Part shown: positions 1-7,150 of the stretch, piece by piece
Layout: each line of letters begins with the position of its first letter
Numbering within the stretch: position 1 is the first letter of the stretch
Origin: JAIBJP01 sp036506175
GTDB lineage: Bacteria > Actinomycetota > Thermoleophilia > Gaiellales > Gaiellaceae
NCBI GenBank assembly: GCA_036506175.1
Contig: DASXSE010000128.1
Location: 1-18,705 of the forward strand
DNA length: 18,705 bases
Direction: 5' to 3'
The notes under the pieces: model-generated
The model's database searches: none
Seen by the model: the letters and a program-made list of their open reading frames with translations, nothing else
What the model was told of the DNA's origin: nothing
Position numbers and translations under genes: made by a program

Positions 1-221
1 TCGTCGTAGTCCTCGAGCTTGGGCCGCTGGCCGAACTGCCGCGAGTCCTCGAGGGCCAGCGGGTGGAACTTGAAGACGTCCCGCAGAAGCTCGAAGTCCT
101 CGTCGGTCGGATCGTGCAGGTCGAGCCAGAAGAACTCGCCGCTGGAGAGGCGCGACTCGACCGCCACGCGGTCGTAGCGCGGCTGCATGGTGCCGTCTCG
201 GTCGAGAAGGTGCGAGCCCAC
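1..221 (-). CDS. corA: CorA-family divalent metal transporter, N-terminal fragment (runs off left edge)
   Basis: Only the first 73 codons are in the window. The minus-strand reading frame gives a soluble N-terminal piece with FFWLDLHDPTDEDFELL followed by HPLALEDSRQFGQRPKLEDYDD. This WLDL-DP start and HPLA-EDs-QRPK-E-YDD block is the hallmark of the cytoplasmic domain of CorA magnesium/cobalt channels. The membrane part with the GMN motif lies beyond the edge and cannot be checked. I chose the GTG at 221-219 because it overlaps the fno stop by one base (TAGTG); an ATG at 188-186 is an alternative that still keeps the conserved block. It is the third gene of a cofD-fno-corA string, so expression is probably coupled to fno. 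A link between metal uptake and F420 is possible but not shown. Confidence 0.85.
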   Translation of the reverse strand, partial: MGSHLLDRDGTMQPRYDRVAVESRLSSGEFFWLDLHDPTDEDFELLRDVFKFHPLALEDSRQFGQRPKLEDYD

Positions 222-817
222 TATTCGAGCCCTGTAATTCTGACGCCCGCGTTCACCTTGTAGTTGCGGTTCACGTTCAGGAGGACCGCCGTGACGGGCT
301 CGAGCCAGCGCGCGACCTGGAGTCGCCCCGCGTCGACAGCTTTCCCTTCGACGATGCTCTCGGTCACTTCCGCGACGGTGCGTTTCGCATCCTCGTTGTC
401 GCCGCAGATGAGGACGTCCTCTCGCAGCGGCTCCTCGACGCGCGCGAGAAGCTTTGCGCTGACGGTGTGGAACCCGGCCACCACGTGGCACTCGGGCGCC
501 GCGACCTGAGCCTCCTCCGCCAGCGAGATCTTCATCGGGAGCGCCGCCGGAAAGCCGTCTTCGAACACGACCGGGCTCGCGACGCTGACGAGAATGCGGC
601 CCGCGAGATCGCCGGCAAGCTGGGTGCACATCGCCCCGACGCCTTCCGGAGGAACCGAGAGGAAGACCATCTGACAGAACCTGCACGCCTCGGCGTTCGA
701 CACGAACTCGTCATGTGGCGTCCTCGAGCCCAGAACCACGTCGGCGCCGGCGCGACGAAGGCGCTCGGCGAGCCCCTGGCCGAAGCCACCCGTGCCGCCC
801 ACGATGCCGATCCTCAC
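221..817 (-). CDS. fno: NADPH-dependent F420 reductase (F420H2:NADP oxidoreductase)
   Basis: The 198-residue product starts with a Rossmann nucleotide-binding loop, G7-G-T-G-G-F-G-Q-G15, followed by GSRTP near residue 30. That Ser-Arg-Thr after the second strand is expected for binding the 2'-phosphate of NADP. FLSVPPEGV and the C-terminal KVNAGVRITGLE also fit the Fno/NpdG family, which transfers hydride between reduced F420 and NADP in the cytoplasm. Family members are usually a little over 200 residues, so this one is slightly short. Start GTG 817-815 overlaps the cofD stop (GTGA) and is preceded by a GGAGG ribosome site seven bases upstream. Its place directly behind cofD supports an F420 role. 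A general NADP-binding F420 oxidoreductase-like protein is the alternative. Confidence 0.9.
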   Translation of the reverse strand: MRIGIVGGTGGFGQGLAERLRRAGADVVLGSRTPHDEFVSNAEACRFCQMVFLSVPPEGVGAMCTQLAGDLAGRILVSVASPVVFEDGFPAALPMKISLAEEAQVAAPECHVVAGFHTVSAKLLARVEEPLREDVLICGDNEDAKRTVAEVTESIVEGKAVDAGRLQVARWLEPVTAVLLNVNRNYKVNAGVRITGLE

Positions 818-1716
818 AGGAGCGCCTCCAGGAGCTTCTCCCCCACCTCCGCCCGGCGGTTCGGGTCAACCATAACGATGTCGCAGGCCACGGCCCCAGG
901 CGGGCCTTCGTCGCCCGGCTGGACGACGAAGACGTCGACGAGGTCGCCGTAGACCGCCGCCACGCCCGCAGCGGACGGTTCGTGGCCGAGGGAAGTCATC
1001 ATCTCGGACAGCGGGCCGCGGAGGGCCTTACCGGCGATCAGGGGCGAAATGGCGGCGACGCGCTTCCCCTCGAGCGCCGCCCGGATTCCGCCGACTGCAA
1101 GGATCGGTTGGATGGAGACGAACGGGTTCGAAGGGGCGATGATCACGAGCTCGGCGCCCGTGATGGCGTCCAGGACTCCTGGAGCGGGCTCCGCTTCCTG
1201 AGCACCGTCGAAGCGGACGCCGAGCACGCGATCCCGGTGCCCGCAAGCCACGAACCACTCCTGGAAATCCAGCTCGCCCGCCTCCGTCTCGATCTTCGTG
1301 CGCAACGGCTGGTCGGTCGCCGGTACGAGACCGACGTGCACTCCGAGCGCTTCAGCGAGCCGCTTGGTCGCCTCGGAGAGAGGCACTCCTTCCCGGAGGA
1401 GCCGGGTTCTCACGAGATGCAGGCCGATATCCCGGTCACCGAGCGTGAACCACGTCTCCCCGCCCAGCGCGCCGGCCATCCCGAGCGCGTTGTAGGTCTC
1501 GTCGCGAACGCCCCACCCGCGTTCCTCGTCGAGGAGGCCGGCGAGCGTGTACAGGATCGTGTCGAGATCCGGAGAGACATGCAGGCCGAGAATCTCGATG
1601 TCGTCACCGACGTTTCCGATGGCGGCGACGGCCTCCGCACCGGCTGCCCGAGCGAGCGCGTCCACACAGCGGGAGCCGCCCAGCCCTCCGGCCAGCACGG
1701 CGATACGTATGCTCAC
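814..1716 (-). CDS. cofD: 2-phospho-L-lactate transferase (CofD/FbiA), F420 biosynthesis
   Basis: CofD joins the activated phospho-acid (phospholactyl-, or in actinobacteria phosphoenolpyruvyl-guanosine diphosphate) to Fo, giving F420-0 or its dehydro form. The 300-residue product has the N-terminal VLAGGLGGSR loop (residues 7-16), NVGDDIEILGLHVSPDLDT (35-53) and YTLAG, the strongest signature of the family. GDRDIGLHLVR, a Pro-Ser-Asn-Pro loop (APSNPFVSIQPIL) and SPLIAGKALRGP also match. Length is normal. The GTG at 1716-1714 is the only start that keeps the first beta strand; no clear ribosome site precedes it. It is the first gene of cofD-fno-corA and faces cofC, with three bases between start codons. 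Which phospho-acid is used cannot be told from the sequence. Confidence 0.95.
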   Translation of the reverse strand: MSIRIAVLAGGLGGSRCVDALARAAGAEAVAAIGNVGDDIEILGLHVSPDLDTILYTLAGLLDEERGWGVRDETYNALGMAGALGGETWFTLGDRDIGLHLVRTRLLREGVPLSEATKRLAEALGVHVGLVPATDQPLRTKIETEAGELDFQEWFVACGHRDRVLGVRFDGAQEAEPAPGVLDAITGAELVIIAPSNPFVSIQPILAVGGIRAALEGKRVAAISPLIAGKALRGPLSEMMTSLGHEPSAAGVAAVYGDLVDVFVVQPGDEGPPGAVACDIVMVDPNRRAEVGEKLLEALL

Positions 1717-1719
1717 GTC

Positions 1720-2259
1720 TTGCTCGCGATCGTCCCGTTCAAAGGGGTCGACGGCGCGAAGACACGGCTCGCAGCCGTCCTCTCCGAAGAGCAGCGCGAA
1801 CGACTCGCGCTCGAGATGCTCGAGCGTGTGCTGGCCGCCTGCGAGGGCGCGTCGTCCATCGAGCGAACGCTACTCGTGACGCCCGAGTCCGGGCTATCCA
1901 CCGAGGTAGATGTTCTCGTCGACGCGGGAACGGGACACGCGGATGCCGTCGCGTTCGCCCTGGCGGATCCGCGCGCGCAAGCCGGTGCTCTCGTCCTGAT
2001 GGCGGATTGCCCGCTCGCCGAGGCGGACGCCATCGATCGGCTCGTCGATGCAGCGAGACCGCTGGCGCTCGTTCCCGCCCACGACGGTGGGATCAACGCG
2101 CTTGCGCTGCGAGATCTCGAGCTCTTCAGCCCCACATTCGGCGTGCCCGCGGGCGAGACGATCGCGCGAGCCCGTCTCGCGGGCCTCGACCCTGTCGTCG
2201 TCGCCGACGAGCGCCTCAGCTTGGACGTCGACCGGCCCGAAGACCTCGCGTACGCATGA
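1720..2259 (+). CDS. cofC: 2-phospho-L-lactate guanylyltransferase (CofC/FbiD), F420 biosynthesis
   Basis: CofC activates the phospho-acid with GTP to give the substrate of CofD. The reading frame is open far upstream, but homology-like sequence begins at LAIVPFKGVDGAKTRL, the nucleotidyltransferase start of the family, so I place the start at TTG 1720 (179 residues). Other family features are LMADCPLAEADAIDRL in the middle (metal/nucleotide site), PAHDGGINAL, FGVPAGETIARARLAG and the closing LDVDRPEDL. Family members are commonly about 200-220 residues, so it is short, and Ile stands where I would expect Thr in the GG-N loop. A TATGCT hexamer at 1708-1713 ends six bases before the start. The TGA overlaps the fbiC ATG (ATGA), so the two are coupled. 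The upstream extension antisense to cofD is not credible. Confidence 0.9.
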   Translation: MLAIVPFKGVDGAKTRLAAVLSEEQRERLALEMLERVLAACEGASSIERTLLVTPESGLSTEVDVLVDAGTGHADAVAFALADPRAQAGALVLMADCPLAEADAIDRLVDAARPLALVPAHDGGINALALRDLELFSPTFGVPAGETIARARLAGLDPVVVADERLSLDVDRPEDLAYA

Positions 2260-4535
2260 GACGAATCGTCACGTACTCGCCGAAGGTCTTCATCCCGCTG
2301 ACAAAGCTTTGCCGGGACGTGTGCCACTACTGCACGTTCGCTCACCCGCCGCGGCGCGGCGAGCGCGCGTACATGAGCGCCGACGAGGTTCTCGGGGTCG
2401 CCCGCGCCGGCGCCGAGGCCGGGTGCCACGAGGCGCTCTTCACGCTCGGGGACAAGCCTGAGCTTCGCTACCGGGCCGCGCGGGAGGAGCTCGCCGAGCT
2501 CGGGTGCGCAACGACGATCGAGTACCTGGCGCGGATGTGCGAGCTCGTCCTGGCCGAGACCGGCCTCCTTCCGCACGTGAATCCGGGCGTGATGACGCGC
2601 GACGATCTCGAACTCCTGCGGCCGGTTTCCGCGTCGATGGGGCTGATGCTCGAGACGATCTCAGAGCGCCTGTCCGAAAAAGGCGGCCCGCACTACGGCT
2701 CACCGGACAAGCTTCCGGAACGGCGTCTCGAGACGATCGCGCTCGCCGGCGAGCTGGCCATCCCGTTCACGACCGGGATCCTGATCGGTATCGGCGAGAC
2801 GCGGGAGGAAAGGGTCGAGGCGCTGGAAGCGATCCGCGCGCTGCACGACCGGTATCGCCACGTCCAGGAGGTCATCGTCCAGAACTTCCGGGCCAAGCCC
2901 GGCACGAAGATGGCCGCAGCGCCCGAGCCCACCCTCGACGAGCACCTCTGGACGATTCGCGCCGCACGCGAGGTTCTCGGGGAGATGAAGATCCAGGCGC
3001 CGCCGAACCTGGCCTACGACGACTTTCCGCGTCTGCTCGAGGCCGGCATCGACGACTGGGGCGGCGTTTCTCCGGTGACGATCGACCACGTCAATCCGGA
3101 GGCTCCCTGGCCGGAGATCGTCCGCCTGCGCGAGGCGACGGAGACGGCCGGACACACGCTCGCGGCCCGGCTTCCGATCTATCCGGAGTACGTCTCGGAT
3201 CTGGAGCGTTGGGCCGAGCCGCGGATCGCGCAGGAGATTCGCAAGCATGCCGACGCAGACGGCCTCGCCCGAGACGATCGCTGGGCCGCAGGCGCGCCGT
3301 CTCCTCCCCCACCGTTGCCGTCACCGGCCGCGCCGCTCCGCCTCGGCGAAGAAGGCGAGCTGGACGAGGAGGCGATCACGGCGCTCTTCCAGGCGCGTGG
3401 ACGCGACCTGGCTGAGGTGTTCGCCGCCGCGGACGAGCTGAGACGCGAGGTTTCGGGAGACACCGTCACCTACGTGGTGACGCGCAACATCAACTACACC
3501 AACGTCTGCTACTTCCGGTGCGGCTTCTGCGCTTTCTCGAAGGGGAAGCTCGCCGCGAACCTGCGGGGAGCCCCGTACCTCGTCCCGCTCGCGGAGATCG
3601 TGCGGCGGTGCCGGGAGGCGTGGGACCGCGGCGCGGTGGAGGTCTGCCTCCAGGGCGGCATCCACCCTGGTTTCACGGGCGAGTACTACCTGGACGTCTG
3701 CCGCGCGATCAAGCGCGAGCTACCGGATATCCACGTGCATGCCTTCTCGGCGCTCGAGGTCTGGCAGGGAGCGGCGACGCTCGGCCTGCCGCTTGAGGAA
3801 TACCTGGGCCTGCTGAAGGAGGCCGGCCTGGCCTCTCTACCCGGGACGGCGGCCGAAATCCTGGATGACGATGTCCGCCGCCTCATCTGTCCCGACAAGG
3901 TGACGACCACACAGTGGCTGAAGGTGCACGACACCGCTCACCGCCTCGGTCTGCGCTCGACGACGACGATCATGTTCGGCTCGGTCGAAGGCCCGCGAAG
4001 CTGGGCGCGGCATCTCGTCGAGCTTCGAGAACAGCAGAAGCGCACCGGAGGTTTCACCGAGTTCGTCCCTCTGCCGTTCGTGCACATGGAAGCGCCGATC
4101 TTTCTGAAGGGAAACGCGCGCCCGGGACCGACCTTCCGCGAGGCCGTATTGATGCACGCCGTCGCGCGGCTCGCCCTCCACCCACAAATCACCAACATCC
4201 AAGCTTCATGGGTGAAGCTCGGCATCGAAGGGGCTCAGGCCGTACTCCGGGCTGGAGCCAATGACCTCGGCGGGACGCTTATGAACGAGTCCATCTCCCG
4301 CGCCGCGGGAGCGAGTCACGGGCAGGAGATGCCGCCGGAGCGGATGGAAGAGGCAATCCGGGCGATCGGACGAGAGCCGCGGCAGCGAACGACGTTGTAC
4401 GGCGTCCCTGATCCCGGCCAGACGCATCTCTCCTACAACGCACCGCCGCTCGCAGAACCGCTCAACCCGCCCGTCAACGACGCGGGGCTCGAGCGACCCG
4501 CGCGCCTGATTCGACCCGGTCTCGCCGTGCGGTGA
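2256..4535 (+). CDS. fbiC: 7,8-didemethyl-8-hydroxy-5-deazariboflavin (Fo) synthase, CofG-CofH fusion
   Basis: FbiC builds the deazaflavin chromophore Fo from tyrosine and a ribityl-diaminouracil intermediate, using two radical-SAM domains. The 759-residue product shows both. The CofG-like half has CRDVCHYC (Cys19, Cys23, Cys26) after VFIPLTKL, and the CofH-like half has CYFRCGFC (Cys418, Cys422, Cys425) after NINYTNV. Each set is the CX3CX2C ligand of a [4Fe-4S] cluster. The halves are joined by a Pro-rich linker near residues 345-362. Order CofG then CofH is that of actinobacterial FbiC. ATG 2256 overlaps the cofC stop (ATGA) and lies just before RRIVTYSPKVFIP. I recall mycobacterial FbiC as longer at the N-terminus, about 850 residues; an upstream extension here would only be cofC in another frame. 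Confidence 0.97.
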   Translation: MRRIVTYSPKVFIPLTKLCRDVCHYCTFAHPPRRGERAYMSADEVLGVARAGAEAGCHEALFTLGDKPELRYRAAREELAELGCATTIEYLARMCELVLAETGLLPHVNPGVMTRDDLELLRPVSASMGLMLETISERLSEKGGPHYGSPDKLPERRLETIALAGELAIPFTTGILIGIGETREERVEALEAIRALHDRYRHVQEVIVQNFRAKPGTKMAAAPEPTLDEHLWTIRAAREVLGEMKIQAPPNLAYDDFPRLLEAGIDDWGGVSPVTIDHVNPEAPWPEIVRLREATETAGHTLAARLPIYPEYVSDLERWAEPRIAQEIRKHADADGLARDDRWAAGAPSPPPPLPSPAAPLRLGEEGELDEEAITALFQARGRDLAEVFAAADELRREVSGDTVTYVVTRNINYTNVCYFRCGFCAFSKGKLAANLRGAPYLVPLAEIVRRCREAWDRGAVEVCLQGGIHPGFTGEYYLDVCRAIKRELPDIHVHAFSALEVWQGAATLGLPLEEYLGLLKEAGLASLPGTAAEILDDDVRRLICPDKVTTTQWLKVHDTAHRLGLRSTTTIMFGSVEGPRSWARHLVELREQQKRTGGFTEFVPLPFVHMEAPIFLKGNARPGPTFREAVLMHAVARLALHPQITNIQASWVKLGIEGAQAVLRAGANDLGGTLMNESISRAAGASHGQEMPPERMEEAIRAIGREPRQRTTLYGVPDPGQTHLSYNAPPLAEPLNPPVNDAGLERPARLIRPGLAVR

Positions 4536-5491
4536 GAAAGCTCGTTCTGGCGGCGCTTGCCCTCGCGTTCCTGGCAAGCGCCTGCGATGAGACGAAAGCG
4601 GTCACGCCGACGAAGCCGGCGCGGCCAGCTCGGTTGACGGAAGATCAGTGGCTGGGCCGCTACGCGCTCTGGGTCACCGATCTGCGTGTCGCGCTCACGC
4701 ACGGGGACCGTGCTGCCCTCGAGCGGTGCGGGGCCACTCTCACGAGCAAGCTCGGCGATCCGCCGCCCTCCGTGCGGAAGCCCGAGCGCCTCCTCGCCCT
4801 CGCGTGCCGGCGCTTTGCCCACGGCGCGCGACTGAATGACTCCGGCAAGGCGTTCGAGGAGTGGTCACTGGCTGCCCGTCTCGTCCGGGACGCGAACGAA
4901 GGGCTTTCCAATCCGCAAGCGATGCAGCGGCTGCCGCTCCCCCCCGGGCGCGGAGTCCTCGAGGCGAGTCACGTCGAGCCGTTCTTCACCAAGGTCGCGC
5001 GCGGCATTGCCGCTCCGGTGGGAGAGGTGCGCTGCTGGTCGCGGGCCGATTGGACCGAGCTCCAGAAGGAGACGTTCGGCCGGGATCACAACCTCGCCGG
5101 CTTCGCGTCGCCCGGTTTTCAGCGGGTCAATCTGGCCTGGGACATCTGCGACAACCTGGCGAAGGTCGCATACACCAATGAGCAGCCCACCGGGAAGGAG
5201 GAGCTCGAGATCGCCTTCGCCGTGACCACGCTGCTGCACGAATCCGGCCACCTGAACGAGTCCGGCGACTTCTACGGCGCGGGCGCCAACGAGCCGCTCG
5301 CGGAGTGCTGGGGCATGCAGCACATCCGGCAGGCAGCGGTGCGCCTCGGGGCCTCACGCGCCTACGCGAACGAGCTGGCGGCGCGCTACTGGACCGAGGT
5401 CTATCCGACGCGGCCGGCGAACTACCGCACGAAGAAGTGCCGCGACGGCGGCGCGTACGACATCCGGAAAGAAAGTTCGGTTTGGCCCTAA
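4532..5491 (+). CDS. Putative zinc metallopeptidase-like lipoprotein (HESGH motif)
   Basis: I do not recognise a named family. The 319-residue product begins with a lipoprotein signal: basic start, hydrophobic stretch, then LASAC with the lipidation Cys at about residue 18, so it should be anchored outside the membrane. The middle is helical and unassigned. TTLLHESGHLNESG carries His236-Glu237-x-x-His240, an HExxH zinc site, and 14 residues later comes NEPLAECWGMQ (Glu254, Glu258, Cys259). From memory this resembles the ELQADC segment of YpfJ-type neutral zinc metallopeptidases, which would make Glu254 the third ligand. Four more cysteines (including those in ALERCG and CRDGG) could form disulfides. 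GTG 4532 overlaps the fbiC stop (GTGA), so it is translated with F420 genes for no obvious reason. Peptidase activity is inference. Confidence 0.8.
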   Translation: MRKLVLAALALAFLASACDETKAVTPTKPARPARLTEDQWLGRYALWVTDLRVALTHGDRAALERCGATLTSKLGDPPPSVRKPERLLALACRRFAHGARLNDSGKAFEEWSLAARLVRDANEGLSNPQAMQRLPLPPGRGVLEASHVEPFFTKVARGIAAPVGEVRCWSRADWTELQKETFGRDHNLAGFASPGFQRVNLAWDICDNLAKVAYTNEQPTGKEELEIAFAVTTLLHESGHLNESGDFYGAGANEPLAECWGMQHIRQAAVRLGASRAYANELAARYWTEVYPTRPANYRTKKCRDGGAYDIRKESSVWP

Positions 5492-5658
5492 GGAGGGTTT
5501 GGCGAGCCATCATCTGAGCCGCCGGAGGCGCGCTGCTCGCCCCGAGGCTGCGGCCTCCGTCGCCCCCGTATTTCAGTCAATACGAAGGCTTCTGAGTCCT
5601 GGCCTCGGAACGACCATCCCGTCCCGGCGGCGAGCGATCACCCGCCAACCCCTCCTGC
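5492..5658. other. Intergenic stretch with a weak dyad, no gene seen
   Basis: These 167 bases separate two converging genes. I see no credible coding frame or RNA gene. CGGAGGC at 5523-5529 can pair with GCCTCCG at 5553-5559, and a tighter GAGGC-tgcg-GCCTC hairpin sits at 5544-5557. Neither is followed by a T-run, so a terminator is possible but weak. Confidence 0.35.
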
Positions 5659-5829
5659 TCAGTACCAGCGGCCCCTCGCGAAGCCGCCGAATGCGATCAG
5701 GCCGACGAGGATGACGATGATCCCGATGATCAAGCTCCAGAAGAGCAGGATGAGGATGCCGGCGATGACGATGATGCCTCCCATCGTGATGCCCGCTCCT
5801 GGGCCGTAACGACGCTCTGGTGTAGCCAC
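5659..5829 (-). CDS. Small hydrophobic membrane protein, 56 residues
   Basis: A short minus-strand frame reads MATPERRYGPGAGITMGG, then about 30 hydrophobic residues rich in Ile, Leu and Val with one Trp (residues 18-49), then a basic tail ending ARGRWY. It is best read as one long or two tightly paired membrane helices. The start is GTG 5829-5827, set by a very strong ribosome site (GGAGG four bases upstream, within GGGAGGGAGG). The strong site, clean hydrophobic pattern and charged ends argue that it is real. It resembles the many tiny uncharacterised membrane proteins of actinobacteria (DUF6131-like in style, from memory only). It diverges from the CapA gene, sharing a 70-base intergenic region. 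Function unknown. Confidence 0.75.
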   Translation of the reverse strand: MATPERRYGPGAGITMGGIIVIAGILILLFWSLIIGIIVILVGLIAFGGFARGRWY

Positions 5830-5833
5830 TTCG

Positions 5834-5843
5834 CCTCCCTCCC
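5834..5843 (-). promoter_or_regulatory. Strong ribosome binding site for the 56-residue membrane protein
   Basis: On the minus strand the sequence is GGGAGGGAGG, four bases before the GTG start. It is one of the strongest Shine-Dalgarno sequences in the window and decides the start of this small gene. Confidence 0.7.
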
Positions 5844-5899
5844 CCGGGCCCCGGGCCCGGGTTCGCCTGTCTGTCCGACCCCCCTGCTACCCGAAGTGG

Positions 5900-7150
5900 G
5901 TGCGGAACAATCGTGACGAAGCGACCGGACCACACGTCGACCGCGCTCGGTCCGAGCGGCGGGCGCTCGCACGCCGCCGCCTGCGAAACCAGCGGTTAGC
6001 CGTCTCCCTGGGCGCTCTCGCGGTCGCAGCCGCCCTCGTCGCCGCCCTGACGGGGATCAGCAGTCCGCTCGCCGGTCACGCAGCGATCTCACCGAAAGGC
6101 AACGCGCACGCGGACGCCAGCCCCAGGCAGGAGCAGACTTTCGACATCGTCGCGAGCGGCGATCTCCTCATCCACGCGCCGGTCTGGCAGCGCGCTCGGG
6201 CGCTCGGCCACGGCCGCTACGATTTCCGCCCGTTGCTGGCCCGCGTGCGTCCGATCGTCAGCCGCGCCGCGCTCGCGCTCTGCCACGTGGAGACGCCGAT
6301 GGGGGCGGGCCCGCCGGCAGGATTCCCGATCTTCAACAGCCCGCCCGAGCTCGCGAAGGCGGTCAAGTGGGCCGGATGGGATGCCTGCGACACGGCGTCC
6401 AACCACTCGGCGGACAAAGGGCAGGCGGGAATCAACGCGACGATCCGTGCGCTCGACTCGGCGGGCGTCCGCCACACGGGCAGCTTCCGGAACCGCGGCC
6501 AGTCGCACCGCATCCTCATCCTCCCCATGAAGGGCCTGCGCATCGCGGTGCTGGCCTACACGTATGGAACGAACGGCATGCCCGTCCCGCACCCGTGGTC
6601 GGTCAACCTCATCTCGACGACCAAGGTGATCGCAGACGCTCGACGTGCCCGCCGTCTCGGTGCGAACCTCGTCATCGCGAACTTCCACTGGGGGACGGAG
6701 AACGTCCACGAGCCGAACATGCAGCAGCGCGACCTGGCGCGCTATCTCCTGCGGCACCGGGTCGTGGACGTCATCGTCGGCCAGCACGTGCATGTCGTCC
6801 AGCCGATCCAGCGGATCGCTGGGCGCTTCGTGGTCTTTGGGGAGGGCAACCTCCTCTCCAACCAGACGGCGAACTGCTGTCCCGCCGAATCCCAGGACGG
6901 GCTGATCGCTGTCATCCACGTGCACGCTTTCGGGACGACGGCCCGGGTGACCGGAGTGGACTACATCCCCACCTGGGTGGAGCATCCGAGCCTCGTCGTC
7001 CAGCCGGTCGGCCTCCGGCTTCGGGAGCTCATTCGCCAGGGCGCCGGCCGCGGGCCCGTCGCCCAGGCGCTACGCGCGTCTTATCGCCGGACGGTCAGCT
7101 ACGCGGGTCGTTCGGCGCTGATCAGGCCGCTGCCGCGCCGACTGGGCTGA
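5900..7150 (+). CDS. CapA/PgsA-family protein (PGA_cap domain), membrane-anchored
   Basis: The 416-residue product has a basic N-terminus, a single membrane anchor (about residues 33-53) and an extracytoplasmic metallophosphatase-like domain of the CapA family, associated with poly-gamma-glutamate capsule synthesis or export. Family marks in order: ASGDLLIH (Gly87-Asp88), CHVETP (where most members have NLE-P), ASNHSADKGQAGI (Asn168-His169), NFHWGTE (His263-Trp-Gly) and VGQHVHVVQPIQ (His296, His298). These Asp, Asn and His residues form the presumed metal site. GTG 5900 is the upstream-most start in frame and keeps the anchor. No capB, capC or other capsule genes are near, so a role in capsule is not supported; many lone CapA proteins have no known substrate. 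The last 29 bases overlap the opposing dihydropyrimidinase. Confidence 0.88.
   Translation: MRNNRDEATGPHVDRARSERRALARRRLRNQRLAVSLGALAVAAALVAALTGISSPLAGHAAISPKGNAHADASPRQEQTFDIVASGDLLIHAPVWQRARALGHGRYDFRPLLARVRPIVSRAALALCHVETPMGAGPPAGFPIFNSPPELAKAVKWAGWDACDTASNHSADKGQAGINATIRALDSAGVRHTGSFRNRGQSHRILILPMKGLRIAVLAYTYGTNGMPVPHPWSVNLISTTKVIADARRARRLGANLVIANFHWGTENVHEPNMQQRDLARYLLRHRVVDVIVGQHVHVVQPIQRIAGRFVVFGEGNLLSNQTANCCPAESQDGLIAVIHVHAFGTTARVTGVDYIPTWVEHPSLVVQPVGLRLRELIRQGAGRGPVAQALRASYRRTVSYAGRSALIRPLPRRLG

Noticed and set aside
715..1719. Long plus-strand open frame running into cofC
   Set aside because: It is antisense to cofD, has Arg/Glu/Asp-rich shadow composition, and CofC-like sequence begins only near 1720.
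2007..2255. N-terminal extension of fbiC
   Set aside because: It is an alternative frame of cofC rich in Arg; the ATGA overlap at 2256 gives a natural start just before the CofG domain.
5521..5560. Intrinsic terminator after the HESGH lipoprotein
   Set aside because: Stems are short or widely spaced and no T-run follows; kept only as a weak dyad.
5900..7150. Poly-gamma-glutamate capsule locus
   Set aside because: Only a CapA-like gene is present, without capB or capC, so no capsule claim is made.
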